From: Paracoccaceae bacterium
GTDB lineage: Bacteria > Pseudomonadota > Alphaproteobacteria > Rhodobacterales > Rhodobacteraceae
Length of the DNA stretch: 64,000 nucleotides
Assembly: GCA_024304985.1 (NCBI GenBank)
Contig: JAMWZC010000003.1
Coordinates: 208,611-272,610 of the forward strand
Direction of reading: 5' to 3'
Shown: positions 1-6,772 of the stretch, piece after piece
Numbering within the stretch: the first letter of the stretch is position 1
How the letters are laid out: the number at the start of each line of letters is the position of its first letter
The notes under the pieces: generated by a model
Told to the model about the DNA's origin: nothing
The model's database searches: none
The model's input: the letters and a program-made list of their open reading frames with translations, nothing else
Program-made: the position numbers and the translations under genes

Positions 1-55
1 TTCAAGCGAACCGTAGGGTGCGTGCTTGCACGCACCGCTTTGCGCGCCGCGACGG
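1..55. repeat. 55-bp direct repeat, copy 1 (REP-like)
   Basis: These 55 bases recur without change at 260-314. Inside them the segment 15-34 is a near-perfect hairpin, with GGTGCGTGC and GCACGCACC arms around a TT loop. The copy starts at the first base of the window, so its true left border is not visible. An inverted relative lies at 62-85. The arrangement resembles paired REP/BIME palindromes; no transposase is seen nearby. Confidence 0.85.
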
Positions 56-61
56 GTGAGT

Positions 62-85
62 GGTGCGTGAGATCACGCACCCTAC
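62..85. repeat. inverted REP-like hairpin
   Basis: GGTGCGTGA and TCACGCACC form a 9-bp stem around GA, followed by CTAC. Read on the minus strand it begins GTAGGGTGCGTG, the same first 12 bases as the hairpin in the 55-bp repeat (positions 12-23). The two hairpins therefore face each other 27 bases apart. Confidence 0.7.
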
Positions 86-106
86 ACCTGCTGCCTTGCC
101 GCCACT

Positions 107-247
107 GGCCGCGACATGCTCTCGATACGCCCCGCCTCCATCGGCCCGGTCAAATCCATCCTGCGCCGCACCAACCTCGCGGAACTGCGCGACGTCATCT
201 ACGACGCCCGCCCCGCCGTGATGGAGCATCTAACCCGGCAGGGCTGA
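107..247 (+). pseudogene. 3' fragment of ptsP (phosphoenolpyruvate-protein phosphotransferase)
   Basis: An open stretch ending in TGA at 245-247 encodes a peptide beginning GRDMLSIRPASIGPVKSILR and ending in EHLTRQG. From memory of the family, this matches the C-terminus of alphaproteobacterial PtsP (EI-Ntr), where a (L/S)SMRPASIGPVK-type segment closes the PEP-binding domain. In-frame stop TGA at 68-70 and the REP hairpin upstream mean it cannot join a longer frame within the window. About half a dozen residues usually found between DAR and PAV look missing. It lies between the two 55-bp repeats, so it may be a duplicated gene end rather than the end of the functional gene. An alternative is a short independent peptide starting at 116, which I consider unlikely. 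Confidence 0.5.
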
Positions 248-259
248 TCCCCGCGCGGT

Positions 260-314
260 TTCAAGCGAACCGTAGGGTGCGTGCTTGCACGCACCGCTTT
301 GCGCGCCGCGACGG
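260..314. repeat. 55-bp direct repeat, copy 2 (REP-like)
   Basis: Identical to bases 1-55, starting 13 bases after the stop codon of the ptsP fragment. The repeat spacing of 259 bp, with a gene-end fragment between the copies, suggests a tandem duplication of a gene 3' end plus REP unit. Confidence 0.85.
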
Positions 315-332
315 CATGTCCAGCGCCACAAG

Positions 333-361
333 AAAAGGGGGCCACCACATGGCAGCCCCCC
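333..361 (-). terminator. Rho-independent terminator of the PRC-barrel gene
   Basis: Read on the minus strand, a GGGGGC...GCCCCC stem with inner TGCCA/TGGTGG pairing is followed directly by TTTTCTT. It lies about 30 bases past the stop codon of the gene ending at 393, the standard place and form for an intrinsic terminator. Confidence 0.75.
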
Positions 362-392
362 GTCATTGCGATGTGAAAACCATCACGACGGT

Positions 393-1100
393 TTAGTCGG
401 TGGTGGTGCTTTCTTCCTCGTTGGTATCTGTCTCCAGCGTGTCATCGGCTTCGGTTTCATCCGTTGCCGGTGCGTCTGTCGCCGGCGCATCCGTTGCCGG
501 TGCATCGCTCGCAGGAGCATCCGTTGCAGGCGCATCGGTTGCAGGTGCATCCGTCGCCGGCGCGTCGGTTGCCGGAGCGTCAGTGACAGGTGCATCCGTC
601 GCGGGCGCATCCGTTGCGGCTGCATCAGGCGTCTCGTCCATCAGCGTCGAAAGCTGAGTCTCGGGCGGCAACGGTTCCTTGTCGGTGCCGTCATATTCCG
701 GCATCGCCTCCAGCTCTTCGCGCGTCAGGCTGACCGAGATCACCTCATCCGCCGCGTTATAGGACAGCTCGCTCAGCGGAAGGGCCACGTCATATTGGCC
801 GATCCCAAGGAAACCGCCGATACCGACGACGGCTTCACCTTCGCTCATCCCCTGCACGACATCCGTGATGGCGCCGATCGATTCACCATTGGCATCCTTC
901 ACATCGGTGCCGTTCAGGTCGCCCACGGTCATCTCCGACAGGCTTTGCGGTGCCATGGAATCGGCATCCGTCATCCCGTCGCTTGCCACAGGTGCAGTGC
1001 CGTCAGCGGGCGCCGTCGTGCCGCTACCGGTTTGCGCCACAACGGACGTGGCCAGCAGCAGACTCAGGGCGGTGGTCGTCATCAAATTCTTCAGTGTCAT
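393..1100 (-). CDS. Secreted PRC-barrel protein with TDAP-repeat tail
   Basis: The chosen start at 1100 gives MTLKNLMTTTALSLLLATSVVAQ, a clean Sec signal peptide, with AGAGGTG as ribosome binding site; a longer reading from 1136 would bury the signal. Residues of about 45-140 form a PRC-barrel-like domain (DLNGTDVKDANGESIGAITD, then a VALPLSEL strand). The C-terminal third is about ten copies of the pentapeptide ATDAP, then an acidic tail rich in Glu, Asp and Thr. PRC barrels are small beta-barrel modules in stress and envelope proteins of alphaproteobacteria; no reaction is known. The tail is probably disordered and anionic and could bind cations or wall material, but that is inference. It stands alone, with its own terminator. 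Confidence 0.85.
   Translation of the reverse strand: MTLKNLMTTTALSLLLATSVVAQTGSGTTAPADGTAPVASDGMTDADSMAPQSLSEMTVGDLNGTDVKDANGESIGAITDVVQGMSEGEAVVGIGGFLGIGQYDVALPLSELSYNAADEVISVSLTREELEAMPEYDGTDKEPLPPETQLSTLMDETPDAAATDAPATDAPVTDAPATDAPATDAPATDAPATDAPASDAPATDAPATDAPATDETEADDTLETDTNEEESTTTD
459..617. repeat. 15-bp tandem repeats encoding ATDAP pentapeptides
   Basis: Ten and a half consecutive 15-base units encode ATDAP, with two variants (VTDAP, ASDAP). The units differ mostly at third positions, so the protein repeat is better conserved than the DNA. The complementary strand also stays open and reads VAGAS repeats, which is a by-product. Unit number could change by slippage. Confidence 0.85.
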
Positions 1101-1626
1101 GTCATCACCTCTTGGTTGCATGAAGTGACTGGACAACCGGAGGCGAGGGTCATCGGTTCCGTCAGGATAGAGCGTTCCACCACCCGCATGAGCGGTGTAT
1201 CAAACCCTTGCAACAGCCCGGCGGAGGCTCTCACAACAGGCAGATCACGGCCTTACTACCTGAAAGTATAGGATATTTGCCTCGCCCATCACCGGCCGGG
1301 GACAGCCAGCCCCCTGCGCGCGCTCCTGCCGGACAGCCCTGCGCACTGGCGACAAAGCGCCGAAGCATAGCTCATGTTTGGGCAAGTTCGCGCGCATCCG
1401 CAAACCCTCCCGCGCGCCGTCATCCCAATCCGCACCCGTCACGACAGCGTTGATTTGCCGGTAACCAAGGTAAACAGATGCTAAAGGCGGATCGCCAAGC
1501 CATTGAAATGAAAGGAAGCGAAAAATGTCCCATCATGGGACAGACGCCAGCCCCCCGCATCCACCTTGTGCAAAACCGCGCCGTGGTGCATGAGCAGGCA
1601 ATACCCAGACAGTCGAGGGCAAGGTC
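1101..1626. other. Long intergenic region between divergent genes
   Basis: About 526 bases separate the PRC-barrel gene from the 54-residue gene. I see no credible coding frame here. It holds the promoter side of both genes and a 17-base perfect palindrome at 1526-1542. Base composition falls near 1440-1530, as expected for promoters, but I cannot assign -35 and -10 boxes with confidence. Confidence 0.6.
1526..1542. promoter_or_regulatory. 17-bp perfect palindrome, candidate operator
   Basis: TGTCCCATCATGGGACA is symmetric around a single central base (8-bp arms). It lies 84 bases upstream of the ATG of the 54-residue gene and far from the PRC-barrel start at 1100. No run of T follows, so it looks like a protein-binding site rather than a terminator. 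The regulator is unknown to me. Confidence 0.5.
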
Positions 1627-1791
1627 ATGGATTACGGAAAACAGGGCGCAAACAAGTCGGCCAAAAACATGCCGCGCCACAAGGAACACAACGAAAAGGG
1701 CACCGACAAGAACCCCTATGGCAAGACGGGTCCCAAGGCCGAACTGGTCGCCCGGATGAAGGCCGCCGCCGAAGCCAAGAAGAAGGGCTGA
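1627..1791 (+). CDS. Small basic conserved-type protein, 54 residues
   Basis: Starts MDYGKQGANKSAKNMPRHKE and ends EAKKKG. It is rich in Lys, Asn and Gly, with no membrane segment, signal or Cys. The peptide is strongly hydrophilic and has the codon use of its neighbours. Similar short MDYGKQ-type proteins occur, as far as I recall, in other Rhodobacteraceae without known function. A GAGGGCAAGGTC stretch ahead of the ATG can act as ribosome binding site. The palindrome at 1526-1542 lies upstream. It converges on nadX, leaving seven bases between the two ends. Composition is compatible with nucleic-acid binding; this is only a suggestion. Confidence 0.65.
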   Translation: MDYGKQGANKSAKNMPRHKEHNEKGTDKNPYGKTGPKAELVARMKAAAEAKKKG

Positions 1792-1798
1792 CCCGCCT

Positions 1799-2587
1799 TC
1801 AGAACCGGACCCGCGCAGCCTGATCGGCCAGCGCCGACAGCACGCTCATCGCCGCCAGCGCCGAGGTGCGGGGATGGCCCGGCAAGGTCCGGCCGGTGAT
1901 CAAAAAGGACATCTCTCCGAAATCGCCCGCAGCCGTGATCCGGTGGATATTCCCCCGCGCCGCCGGGTCCGCGATCAGCCGGACCCGCGTGCCCTCGAAC
2001 CCCAGCCCCGCCAAGGCGACTGCCGCCGCAACATTGGCGTTCTTGGGATACAGCAGCGCCGCCTGCCGGGCGTCCCCCTCGAAATGCACGGCCTCATGCT
2101 CCAGCGGCGCTGACAGGTCCAGCACATCCTCGGCCCGCGACCCGGCCCAGCCTGCGGGGGGCTTGCGCCCCTCATAGGTCACTTGGGTAAGCCCCCCCAT
2201 TCGCGCCGCGCGCAGCGCGTCCAGCCCGCCGATGGCGCCGCTGCACAGGATCAAACGGGTATCGCCATCGCGGGCAGCGGTGGTCAGCTCTGTCTCCAGC
2301 GCCGCGTCGGCCAGCGCCCCCAGCGAGACCGTGACCAGCGGCACCCCGGCCCGCAGCACCTGTGCCCCATGCTGCGCCAGCCCGGCATGCCCGGCACAAT
2401 CCACCATGATGTCGGGCAGATCGCCATCAAGGCCCTCGACGCATCTGATATCACCCAAGGCCGCCCGCGCCGCCGCCGCGCGCCCTGGTCGGATCAGCGC
2501 GAGCGCCAGCACCGCATCTATCGCCCCCATCCCCCGCGCCACATATTGCGCGATGGCCCCGTGCCCGATCAGCCCGACCCGCAGCAC
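1799..2587 (-). CDS. nadX: L-aspartate dehydrogenase (NadX type)
   Basis: Product of 262 residues. It oxidises L-aspartate with NAD(P)+ to iminoaspartate/oxaloacetate, an entry to NAD synthesis in bacteria that lack NadB. The N-terminal Rossmann motif is GLIGHGAIAQ (residues 5-14). Family signatures are CAGHAGLAQHG, GAIGGLDALRAAR, YPKNANVAAAVALAG and the C-terminal HPRTSALAAMSVL. Length fits the family. The start codon is GTG. It follows the cupin gene by six bases, so the two are co-transcribed. No nadA or nadC lies nearby, so the role could also be in aspartate catabolism. Confidence 0.88.
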   Translation of the reverse strand: MLRVGLIGHGAIAQYVARGMGAIDAVLALALIRPGRAAAARAALGDIRCVEGLDGDLPDIMVDCAGHAGLAQHGAQVLRAGVPLVTVSLGALADAALETELTTAARDGDTRLILCSGAIGGLDALRAARMGGLTQVTYEGRKPPAGWAGSRAEDVLDLSAPLEHEAVHFEGDARQAALLYPKNANVAAAVALAGLGFEGTRVRLIADPAARGNIHRITAAGDFGEMSFLITGRTLPGHPRTSALAAMSVLSALADQAARVRF

Positions 2588-2593
2588 GCAGGT

Positions 2594-3001
2594 TCAGCCT
2601 TCAGCCGGGCGGGTGTAGTCCTCATCGCTTACCTGCTCCAGCCATGTGACGGCGGAGCCGTCAAGCGCCTCCTGCATGGCCAGATGGGTCATGGCATTGG
2701 CAGGGGCGGCCCCATGCCAGTGTTTCTCTCCGGGGGCGAACCAGACGGTGTCGCCGGGACGGATCACGCGAACAGGGCCGCCCCAGCTTTGCGCCAGCCC
2801 CAGCCCGGACATGACCAGAAGGGTCTGGCCCAAGGGATGCGTATGCCATGCCGTGCGCGCGCCGGGTGCGAAGGTGACGCGGACAGCCCGCAACCGCGCC
2901 GGATCAGGGGCGGTGATGATAGGCTCCATCGCCACATCGCCGGTGAAGTATTCCGCCTCGCCCCGCCCTGTGGGCCGGGTTCCGTTTGCCGTGATCTCCA
3001 T
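2594..3001 (-). CDS. Cupin-domain protein
   Basis: Product of 135 residues with one conserved cupin barrel. Metal ligands are visible as H53, H55 (WHTHPLG), Q59 and H94 (GEKHWHG), with the PGDTVWFAPGEKHWH strand typical of small cupins found beside carboxymuconolactone-decarboxylase-like proteins. A strong AGGAGG lies 8 bases before the ATG. It is the first gene of a two-gene unit with nadX. No signal peptide. Substrate unknown; the linkage suggests a small-molecule or regulatory role tied to aspartate oxidation, which is inference only. Confidence 0.82.
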   Translation of the reverse strand: MEITANGTRPTGRGEAEYFTGDVAMEPIITAPDPARLRAVRVTFAPGARTAWHTHPLGQTLLVMSGLGLAQSWGGPVRVIRPGDTVWFAPGEKHWHGAAPANAMTHLAMQEALDGSAVTWLEQVSDEDYTRPAEG

Positions 3002-3069
3002 CTTTCGCTCCTCCTGCTGCCTGTCGCCACTGTTCCGCAGAGGCGCGCGCAGGGCAAGCGCCGATAAGG

Positions 3070-3834
3070 TCAGCCGCGCCGCGCTGGCAAACGGGTCACC
3101 TTGTCGCGCAACCGCTGGGCCAGTTCCGCCTGCGGCACATCCCCGTCAATCGCCAGCTTGCGCAGACCGAAATGCACATGGGCGATTTCCTGATAATAGC
3201 TTGTATAGGCGTAGTTCGTGGCGGCCCCTGCCACCGCGCCCAGCAAGGGCACGGTCTGCGCGGCCAGCTTCTGCCCCATCACCGTGGCCAGACGCGGAGC
3301 CACGCGGGCGATCAGCCCATGCAGCACAGGCCCCGTCACCGTCAGCCGCGTCGAGATAAAGGCCAGATCCGCCCCGTCATCGCGGGCCAAGGGTCCGGCT
3401 GCGGCAAAAACCTCGATACAATCGAATTGCACATTGGCGGCCGCAGGGTCGAAGCCGTTTTCCGCGGCCACGCCTTGAATCGACCGCAGCAGGATCGTCG
3501 TGGTGATCGGCAGTTCCGCCATGGCCGAAGGCAATCCGCCAAAACCGCCCGCGGCCCCCATCGCCGTGGTGACTGCCGTGTTCATCCAGCCGGGTTGATC
3601 GCCGACCAAGCCGCGCGAGCTTTGCGCGGCGCGCATTGCCCAGTGCAGCGCGGCCTCGGTCCCCTCGCCCAGCCGGTCGCGCACCGAGGCAGGCAAGCGG
3701 TCCAGAAGCGATTCCGCGCGTCCGCCGATCAGGTTCAGCACCTGAATCCCCATGCCGCCCGCCGCCGCATAGCGTTGCGCCAGCCGGTCCAGTTCCGCCT
3801 CGACATCGACGGGGATCAGGGTGTTCGTGGTCAT
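3070..3834 (-). CDS. EcsC family protein
   Basis: Product of 254 residues when started at 3834 (MTTNTLIPVDVEAELDR), which has GGAG six bases ahead; an ATG 12 bases upstream lacks a good ribosome site. The mid-region with alternating Gly/Ala-rich helices (AVTTAMGAAGGFGGLPSAMAEL, then PITTTILLRSIQGVAAENGFD) is characteristic of the EcsC family. Named after the third gene of the Bacillus ecs locus, the family has no settled biochemical role; membrane association is likely. It stands alone here between the cupin gene and an acetyltransferase on the same strand. Confidence 0.8.
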   Translation of the reverse strand: MTTNTLIPVDVEAELDRLAQRYAAAGGMGIQVLNLIGGRAESLLDRLPASVRDRLGEGTEAALHWAMRAAQSSRGLVGDQPGWMNTAVTTAMGAAGGFGGLPSAMAELPITTTILLRSIQGVAAENGFDPAAANVQFDCIEVFAAAGPLARDDGADLAFISTRLTVTGPVLHGLIARVAPRLATVMGQKLAAQTVPLLGAVAGAATNYAYTSYYQEIAHVHFGLRKLAIDGDVPQAELAQRLRDKVTRLPARRG

Positions 3835-3904
3835 CGGCTTCTCCATGCTTTGCTATTGCATAGATTGGATACCACGGGCTGCCATTCAAGCGGCAAGGTG
3901 CAGG

Positions 3905-4393
3905 TCAATCCGTCCAGCGCACCACGCGGCCGGTGATCCCCTGCCATGCGCCGTCCACCAGTTCATGGCCCAGAACGCGGTCCGGGTTGGTGGGCGGAGG
4001 CATCTCGACGCCGTCCAGCTTCCAGAAATCGAAGCGGTTGTAATAGGGCGCGTCGCCCACCAGCATCACCCGCTGCCAGCCGGCGTCGCGCGCCCGCTCC
4101 AGACTGTGCTGGATCAGCAGCGCCCCCAGCCCCTCGCCCTGCCGGGTGGGATGCACGGCCACGGGCCCCAAGAGCAGCGCGGGCACATCGCCCACGCGGA
4201 CGGGCCAATAGCGGATCGCCCCAGCCAGAATACCGTCACGGTCCCGCGCCACCAGCGAGAGGCCCGGCACGGGGGGGATATTGTCGCGCAGACGGTAGGA
4301 GGACAGCGCCTCGCGCCCCGGCGCGAAACACAGGTCATAGAGCGCCTCGACCTCCCACCAATCGGCGGCGGTTTCCTCGGACAATTGGAACAC
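3905..4393 (-). CDS. GNAT N-acetyltransferase, YhbS-like
   Basis: Product of 162 residues of GNAT fold. The acetyl-CoA site reads LLGPVAVHPTRQGEGLGALLIQHSLERARDAG, containing the QGEGLG pyrophosphate loop (residues about 85-90). It continues with VMLVGDAPYYNRFDFWKLDGVEMPPP, typical of the YhbS/COG3153 group. The start codon is GTG with GAGG upstream. The substrate is unknown. It is divergent from the flavin reductase gene. Confidence 0.85.
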   Translation of the reverse strand: MFQLSEETAADWWEVEALYDLCFAPGREALSSYRLRDNIPPVPGLSLVARDRDGILAGAIRYWPVRVGDVPALLLGPVAVHPTRQGEGLGALLIQHSLERARDAGWQRVMLVGDAPYYNRFDFWKLDGVEMPPPTNPDRVLGHELVDGAWQGITGRVVRWTD

Positions 4394-4439
4394 CTTCGCC
4401 AGTCCTCGCGCGTCAAATCAAGTTTCAGGTGGAAACGCC

Positions 4440-4456
4440 CCTAGCATGGCGCTAGG
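4440..4456. promoter_or_regulatory. Inverted repeat between divergent genes
   Basis: CCTAGC and GCTAGG flank five bases, in the 112-base gap between the divergent acetyltransferase and flavin reductase genes. It is 50 bases upstream of the latter's ATG. It could be an operator, but the arms are only six bases and chance occurrence is possible. Confidence 0.3.
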
Positions 4457-4505
4457 TCAGGCACAAACCACAAGCGCCTGTGGCGTGACAGAAACGAGGG
4501 ACCTG

Positions 4506-5111
4506 ATGTTCTACCAGCCCAAGGATGGCCACGGCCTGCCGCACAACCCGTTCAACGCCATCGTGACACCGCGCCCGATCGGGTGGATCTCGTCGCGGGG
4601 CAAGGACGGGGTGGACAATCTGGCCCCCTATTCCTTTTTCAACGCGGTGGCCTATACCCCGCCGCAGGTCATGTTCGCCTCGACCGGGACCAAGGCCGAC
4701 CGGGATGGGACCAAGGATTCGGTCGCGAATATCATCGAGACTGGCGTGTTCTGCGTGAACATCGTGGAATTCGCCATGCGCGATGCCATGAACGCCTCGT
4801 CCAAGACGCTGCCTGCGGCCCAGTCCGAGTTCGATCATGCCGGACTGACGCGGGTGGAGTGTGAAACCATTGCCTGCGCCCGGGTGGCGGGTGCGCCTGC
4901 GGCGCTGGAATGTCGCCTGACCCAGATCGTTCAGCTGGAGGGCGAGGGCAACAGCCTTGTTCTGGGCGAGGTGACGGGCGTGCACATGCGCGACGATTGT
5001 CTTGTCGACGGGGTGTTCGATGTGACCACCTTCCGCCCGCTGTCGCGGCTGGGATACCGCGATTACGCGGTGATCACCGAACTTTTCGCCCTGACGCGGC
5101 CCGACGACTGA
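4506..5111 (+). CDS. Flavin reductase-like (FMN-binding split barrel) protein
   Basis: The start at 4506 (MFYQPKDGHGLPHNPFNAIV) has GAGGGA just upstream; an earlier in-frame ATG at 4446 lies in the palindrome and adds an atypical leader. The 201-residue product carries the family pattern TPRPIGWISS..GVDNLAPYSFFNAVAYTPPQVMF, which forms the FMN pocket, and ends with the RLGYRDYAVI segment common in this group. Members reduce flavin or bind FMN for other oxidoreductases. No monooxygenase partner is adjacent, so the physiological role is open. Confidence 0.85.
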   Translation: MFYQPKDGHGLPHNPFNAIVTPRPIGWISSRGKDGVDNLAPYSFFNAVAYTPPQVMFASTGTKADRDGTKDSVANIIETGVFCVNIVEFAMRDAMNASSKTLPAAQSEFDHAGLTRVECETIACARVAGAPAALECRLTQIVQLEGEGNSLVLGEVTGVHMRDDCLVDGVFDVTTFRPLSRLGYRDYAVITELFALTRPDD

Positions 5112-5193
5112 TCACGGGCGCAATCACCGCTTGCAGCCTGTGCCGTCTGGACTAACCTGCGGGCGACAAAGGGCAATCACAGGGCACCACCCC

Positions 5194-6063
5194 ATGCAGA
5201 CGAAGATCGGGATCATCGGGGGCTCTGGCCTCTATCAGCTGGACAGTTTGCAGAACCCGGAATGGGTGAGCGTCAGCACGCCCTGGGGTGAGCCGTCAGA
5301 CCAGATCCTGACAGGCGTGCTGGATGGCGTGCCGATGGCGTTCCTGCCGCGTCACGGGCGCGGGCATGTGCATGCACCCTCGGACGTGCCCTACCGCGCC
5401 AATATCGACGCGCTGAAACGGCTGGGCGTGACCGATGTGATCAGCGTCAGCGCCTGCGGCTCCTTCCGCGAGGAGATGGCTCCGGGCGATTTCGTGATCG
5501 TGGATCAGTTCATCGACCGCACAAGGGGGCGCGCATCCAGCTTTTTCGGATCGGGTTGCGTGGCGCATGTAAGCCTTGCCCATCCCACTTGTCCGCGACT
5601 GTCGGCCGCTTGCGCGCAAGCGGCCCGCGACGCTGGGGTGACTGTGCATGAGGGTGGCACCTATCTGGCGATGGAAGGGCCGCAGTTCTCGACATTAGCC
5701 GAGTCGCGGCTGTACCGCGAGGTCTGGGGCTGCGACGTGATCGGCATGACCAACATGCCCGAGGCAAAACTGGCCCGTGAGGCGGAGCTTTGCTATGCCA
5801 GCGTGGCCATGGTCACGGATTACGATTGCTGGCACCCGGATCATGATCAGGTGGATGTGGCGCAGGTCATCGCCACGCTGGGCGGCAATGCTGCCCATGC
5901 CCGCGCTTTGGTGGCGGGGCTGCCTGCCTTGGTTGGGGCGGACCGCGCGCCCTGCCCGCATGGCTGCGACCGCGCGCTGGAGCACGCGATCATGACGGCC
6001 CCGGACAAGCGTGACCCCGCGCTGATTGCGCGGCTTGATGCCGTGGCGGGGCGTGTGCTTTAG
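5194..6063 (+). CDS. mtnP: S-methyl-5'-thioadenosine phosphorylase
   Basis: Product of 289 residues from the ATG at 5194, preceded by AGGG; the longer frame from 5131 adds a non-homologous leader. Cleaves 5'-methylthioadenosine with phosphate to adenine and methylthioribose-1-phosphate. Visible family motifs are the phosphate loop GIIGGSGLY (5-13), RHGRGH, AMEGPQFSTLAESRLYR and the purine-binding GMTNMPEAKLAREAELCYA, then VTDYDCWH. It precedes apt, whose product converts the released adenine to AMP, so the pair makes a coherent salvage path. Confidence 0.93.
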   Translation: MQTKIGIIGGSGLYQLDSLQNPEWVSVSTPWGEPSDQILTGVLDGVPMAFLPRHGRGHVHAPSDVPYRANIDALKRLGVTDVISVSACGSFREEMAPGDFVIVDQFIDRTRGRASSFFGSGCVAHVSLAHPTCPRLSAACAQAARDAGVTVHEGGTYLAMEGPQFSTLAESRLYREVWGCDVIGMTNMPEAKLAREAELCYASVAMVTDYDCWHPDHDQVDVAQVIATLGGNAAHARALVAGLPALVGADRAPCPHGCDRALEHAIMTAPDKRDPALIARLDAVAGRVL

Positions 6064-6085
6064 ATGGTGGTCGCACTGTCGAACC

Positions 6086-6107
6086 GAAAAAGTCTGTCAA
6101 CTTTTTC
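6086..6107. terminator. A/T-rich hairpin after mtnP
   Basis: GAAAAAGT and ACTTTTTC form a perfect 8-bp stem around a six-base loop, 22 bases after the mtnP stop. The stem carries its own T run in the second arm, so it may act as a weak bidirectional terminator or as an RNA stabiliser ahead of apt, whose ATG is 42 bases further on. Confidence 0.45.
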
Positions 6108-6149
6108 TGAGATTGCTTAGAGACCACGTTCGCGCAACACGGAGCCATC

Positions 6150-6680
6150 ATGAAAACCGTCAAGGATTACATCCGCACCATCGTCGATTTCCCGCATGAG
6201 GGCATCCTGTTCCGCGACGTGACCACGCTCTTTGCCGATCCGCGCGGGTTCCGCATGGCCGTGGACCAGATGCTGCACCCCTATGCCGGGCAGCGCATCG
6301 ACGTGGTCGTGGGTCTGGAAGCAAGGGGCTTCATTCTGGGCGGGGCCATCGCGCATCAACTGGGCACGGGCTTTGTGCCGATCCGCAAGAAGGGCAAGCT
6401 GCCGGGCACCACGATCAGCCAAGATTACAAGCTGGAATATGGCGAGGCGATTGTCGAGATCCATGACGACGCCATCCGCGCCGGACAAACGGTCCTGGTC
6501 GTGGATGACCTGCTGGCCACCGGTGGCACCGCCGAGGCGGGTATCCGGCTGGTCGAGCGGCTGGGCGGGGTGATCGCGGGCTGCGCCTTCATCATCGACC
6601 TGCCCGATCTGGGCGGGCGCAAGCGGCTTGAGGCGATGGGGATGGAGGTGCACGCCCTGTGCGCCTTCGAAGGGCTGTGA
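6150..6680 (+). CDS. apt: Adenine phosphoribosyltransferase
   Basis: Product of 176 residues, the usual length. Transfers phosphoribosyl from PRPP to adenine, giving AMP and pyrophosphate. The PRPP loop is [14 protein letters not shown] (residues 115-128). The N-terminal segment [21 protein letters not shown] and the [12 protein letters not shown] loop are family hallmarks. Located in the cytoplasm, downstream of mtnP. A composite hairpin and repeat unit follows at 6699-6771. Confidence 0.95.
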   Translation: MKTVKDYIRTIVDFPHEGILFRDVTTLFADPRGFRMAVDQMLHPYAGQRIDVVVGLEARGFILGGAIAHQLGTGFVPIRKKGKLPGTTISQDYKLEYGEAIVEIHDDAIRAGQTVLVVDDLLATGGTAEAGIRLVERLGGVIAGCAFIIDLPDLGGRKRLEAMGMEVHALCAFEGL

Positions 6681-6698
6681 CCCGGGGCTGAGGGTGAC

Positions 6699-6738
6699 GG
6701 GGGGCTGTCTGCCCCCCGCCGTTCAGCTGTGCTGAACG
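6699..6738 (+). terminator. Twin hairpins after apt, part of a composite repeat
   Basis: The first stem is GGGGGGCTGTCTGCCCCCC (6699-6717), the second CGTTCAGC-TGT-GCTGAACG (6720-6738). No T run follows directly. The first stem occurs in identical form on the minus strand at 61357-61375, and both copies are followed by a second hairpin, CCCCCCGAGGAT and the GCAAGAAGAA box. The location between convergent gene ends fits transcription termination. Confidence 0.6.
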
Positions 6739-6749
6739 CCTCCCCCCGA

Positions 6750-6771
6750 GGATGTATGCAGCAAGAAGAAA
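6750..6771 (+). repeat. GGATATTT-n3-GCAAGAAGAA element, copy 1
   Basis: Reads GGATGTAT-GCA-GCAAGAAGAAA, the most divergent copy (two changes in the first half). It lies 69 bases after the apt stop codon, in the sense direction of apt, and ends two bases before the stop codon of the convergent oxidase gene. It is the distal part of the composite repeat. Confidence 0.7.
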
Positions 6772-6772
6772 C

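Noticed and set aside
1-314. Insertion sequence at the left edge
   Set aside because: Repeats are present but no transposase frame or target duplication is visible within the window.
459-617. Regular repeats considered as a CRISPR array
   Set aside because: Units are contiguous 15-mers in frame with the protein, with no spacers and no cas genes.
400-657. Open plus-strand frame reading VAGAS repeats
   Set aside because: It is the complement of the TDAP repeat region of the PRC-barrel gene, which has a signal peptide, ribosome site and terminator; the plus frame has none.
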